Under the pieces are notes generated by a model. The model ran no database searches. It was not told where the DNA came from and saw only the letters and a program-made list of their open reading frames with translations. A DNA stretch of 6,818 nt. Source: Actinomycetota bacterium (GTDB lineage: Bacteria; Actinomycetota; Acidimicrobiia; Acidimicrobiales; JAMCPL01). The DNA lies in assembly GCA_023379725.1 (NCBI GenBank), contig JAMCPC010000022.1, positions 1-6,818 on the forward strand, given 5' to 3'. The position numbers were made by a program, and so were the translations under genes. The stretch's first letter is position 1. Each line of letters begins with the position of its first letter. This document shows positions 5,557 to 6,818 of this stretch, in pieces.

Positions 5557-6818
5557 GTGTCTGAAAATATAAAAACCACAGCCCTGCGCTATAAAGGTAT
5601 CTTACTCGCAGTCATAGTATTCGCCGCGATAATCACATTCATACCATCCTTGCACGATAAGTCAGTTGCTCAGCAAACTACCGGAAAGTTCACCCCGTAC
5701 AAGCCACCCGGAGAAGGTCAGAGCGGCACTACAGTAAGTGGATATACCTGTATACCAGGCAGGAGGCAGGTACCGTGGTCACTATACGCTCCCTATTGCG
5801 TCCCGGCCTGGCACGGTAACAATGGTGGTGCTACCGCCCCGGGTGTGACAGCCACCACAATCAATGTCTCCGTCAACTACGCAAGCAACGGTGGGCTCTG
5901 CCCATTCTTAGCAAGTATGGAGAGTAACTCAATTGCCTCTGAGAAGCTCTTCAAAAAGATGATCAATACCTACGTAGCTCTCTTTAACAAGGATTTTGAA
6001 CTTTGGGGCAGAAAGGTCGTAATCAAGTATTTTAACGGTCAGGGGTGCTACGCATCTGAACTGCTTGGACAGGACCAATCCCAAGCTGAAGCAGATGCAC
6101 AGACCGCAGCTTCACTCAATGTCTTTGCAGATGCATCCGAACTGTACTCAGCCCCACCTTACGATACAGCTCTGGCACAGAAACACATAATAGCTATCGG
6201 CGGGGAATTCATGCCCAGTTCCTGGTTCCAGCAGAATGCACCCTATGAGTACTCGACCATAGCGAGTTGCTCGAAATTCATGACAAGCGTGGTTCAGGTG
6301 GTAAAGAACTCTATAAATGGTCTACCTGCTTTATACGCAGGAAACAAGAGCTTTCATCATGAGACTGCAAAGATAGGCCTCATATATCCAAGTGCGGCAT
6401 TTTTGGCGCCCTGTGCTCAGCAGGTAATAAGCGAGATGAATGCAGACCATATTCCTATTAAAGCCACCTTCGTATACGACATCAGCAACTTTGGAAGTGT
6501 GTCCAACGAAGCGACTACCGTGATGTCTGACTTTCGCCAAAAGGGAATAACTACGGTGATCTGTGGATGTGATCCGCTAACCCCAATGTACATGGCAAAT
6601 GCCGCAGCACAGCAGAACTACTACCCTGAATGGATACCGATGACTCTAGGTGACGGCGTAACAAGAGGTATAATGAGTTCAAGCTCCGCAAAGAAGGAAT
6701 GGTCACATGCCATCACCAACTACGTGCAGAGTACACCTCCACAGGATCAGGAGTACACACTGGCCTACAAGATGGCCACAGGACATCAGCTGCATGGCTT
6801 GATCAATGTCGTTACAGC
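5557..6818 (+). CDS. Secreted ABC transporter substrate-binding protein, paralogue of the first (3' end beyond window)
   Basis: GTG at 5557, 6 bases after AAGGAG, starts a frame open to the window edge (420 codons plus two bases). The N-terminus is a signal peptide: Lys and Arg in residues 1-13, a hydrophobic core at about 14-29, and a possible signal peptidase I site after S-V-A (36-38). There is no lipobox cysteine there. A polar stretch leads to a cysteine-bearing block, C65 to C81 in APYCVPAW, then NNGGATAPGVTATTINV (88-104), the usual beginning of the first lobe in such proteins. The rest is a LivK/Periplas_BP_6-type fold that matches the first binding protein of the window from residue 218 on (NAPY, GLPALYAGN, GITTVI, NYYPEW). 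Eight cysteines are seen: 65, 81, 115, 164, 238, 286, 336 and 338. By comparison with the paralogue, about 120 residues are missing. It should work outside the membrane with the fused transporter just upstream. The ligand is unknown. Confidence 0.88.
   Translation, partial: MSENIKTTALRYKGILLAVIVFAAIITFIPSLHDKSVAQQTTGKFTPYKPPGEGQSGTTVSGYTCIPGRRQVPWSLYAPYCVPAWHGNNGGATAPGVTATTINVSVNYASNGGLCPFLASMESNSIASEKLFKKMINTYVALFNKDFELWGRKVVIKYFNGQGCYASELLGQDQSQAEADAQTAASLNVFADASELYSAPPYDTALAQKHIIAIGGEFMPSSWFQQNAPYEYSTIASCSKFMTSVVQVVKNSINGLPALYAGNKSFHHETAKIGLIYPSAAFLAPCAQQVISEMNADHIPIKATFVYDISNFGSVSNEATTVMSDFRQKGITTVICGCDPLTPMYMANAAAQQNYYPEWIPMTLGDGVTRGIMSSSSAKKEWSHAITNYVQSTPPQDQEYTLAYKMATGHQLHGLINVVT

Overview
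This window holds one transport locus, read entirely on the + strand: the 3' end of a substrate-binding protein gene (1-975), a very large fused ABC transporter gene (1140-5495), and the 5' part of a second, paralogous substrate-binding protein gene (5557-6818, running off the window). No RNA gene, mobile element, CRISPR array or antisense gene could be supported.

The transporter belongs to the branched-chain amino acid / hydrophobic amino acid (LivKHMGF, HAAT) family. Four parts that are usually separate proteins sit in one 1451-residue chain, in the order LivH permease, LivM permease, LivF ATPase, LivG ATPase. Two low-complexity linkers of about 130 residues each lie before the two ATPase domains. 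One chain therefore supplies all the membrane and ATPase parts of a complete importer. The two binding proteins are secreted, rich in cysteine, related to each other, and probably deliver ligand to this single transporter. The true substrate cannot be read from the sequence; 'branched-chain amino acid' is only the family name.

The two gaps are short but structured. The 164-base gap 976-1139 has a hairpin without a U-tract, a possible 20-codon leader ORF whose TGA overlaps the transporter ATG, and a strong Shine-Dalgarno site. The 61-base gap 5496-5556 consists mostly of short tandem repeats, including a 15-base duplication that doubles the ribosome binding site. No convincing promoter or U-tract terminator is visible in either gap, so cotranscription of all three genes is plausible.

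Host: the secreted-protein N-terminus with its C...APYCVPAW...NNGGATAPGVTATTI block, and the ATPase sequence LSTGTRR...LLLDEPTSGIAQRE, resemble what I recall from actinobacterial, especially Acidimicrobiia, homologues. Base composition looks balanced rather than GC-rich, and ATA isoleucine codons are very frequent. This suggests a moderate-GC member of that class (for example an acidophilic Ferrithrix/Acidithrix-like lineage), but that is inference from memory and not proven here.
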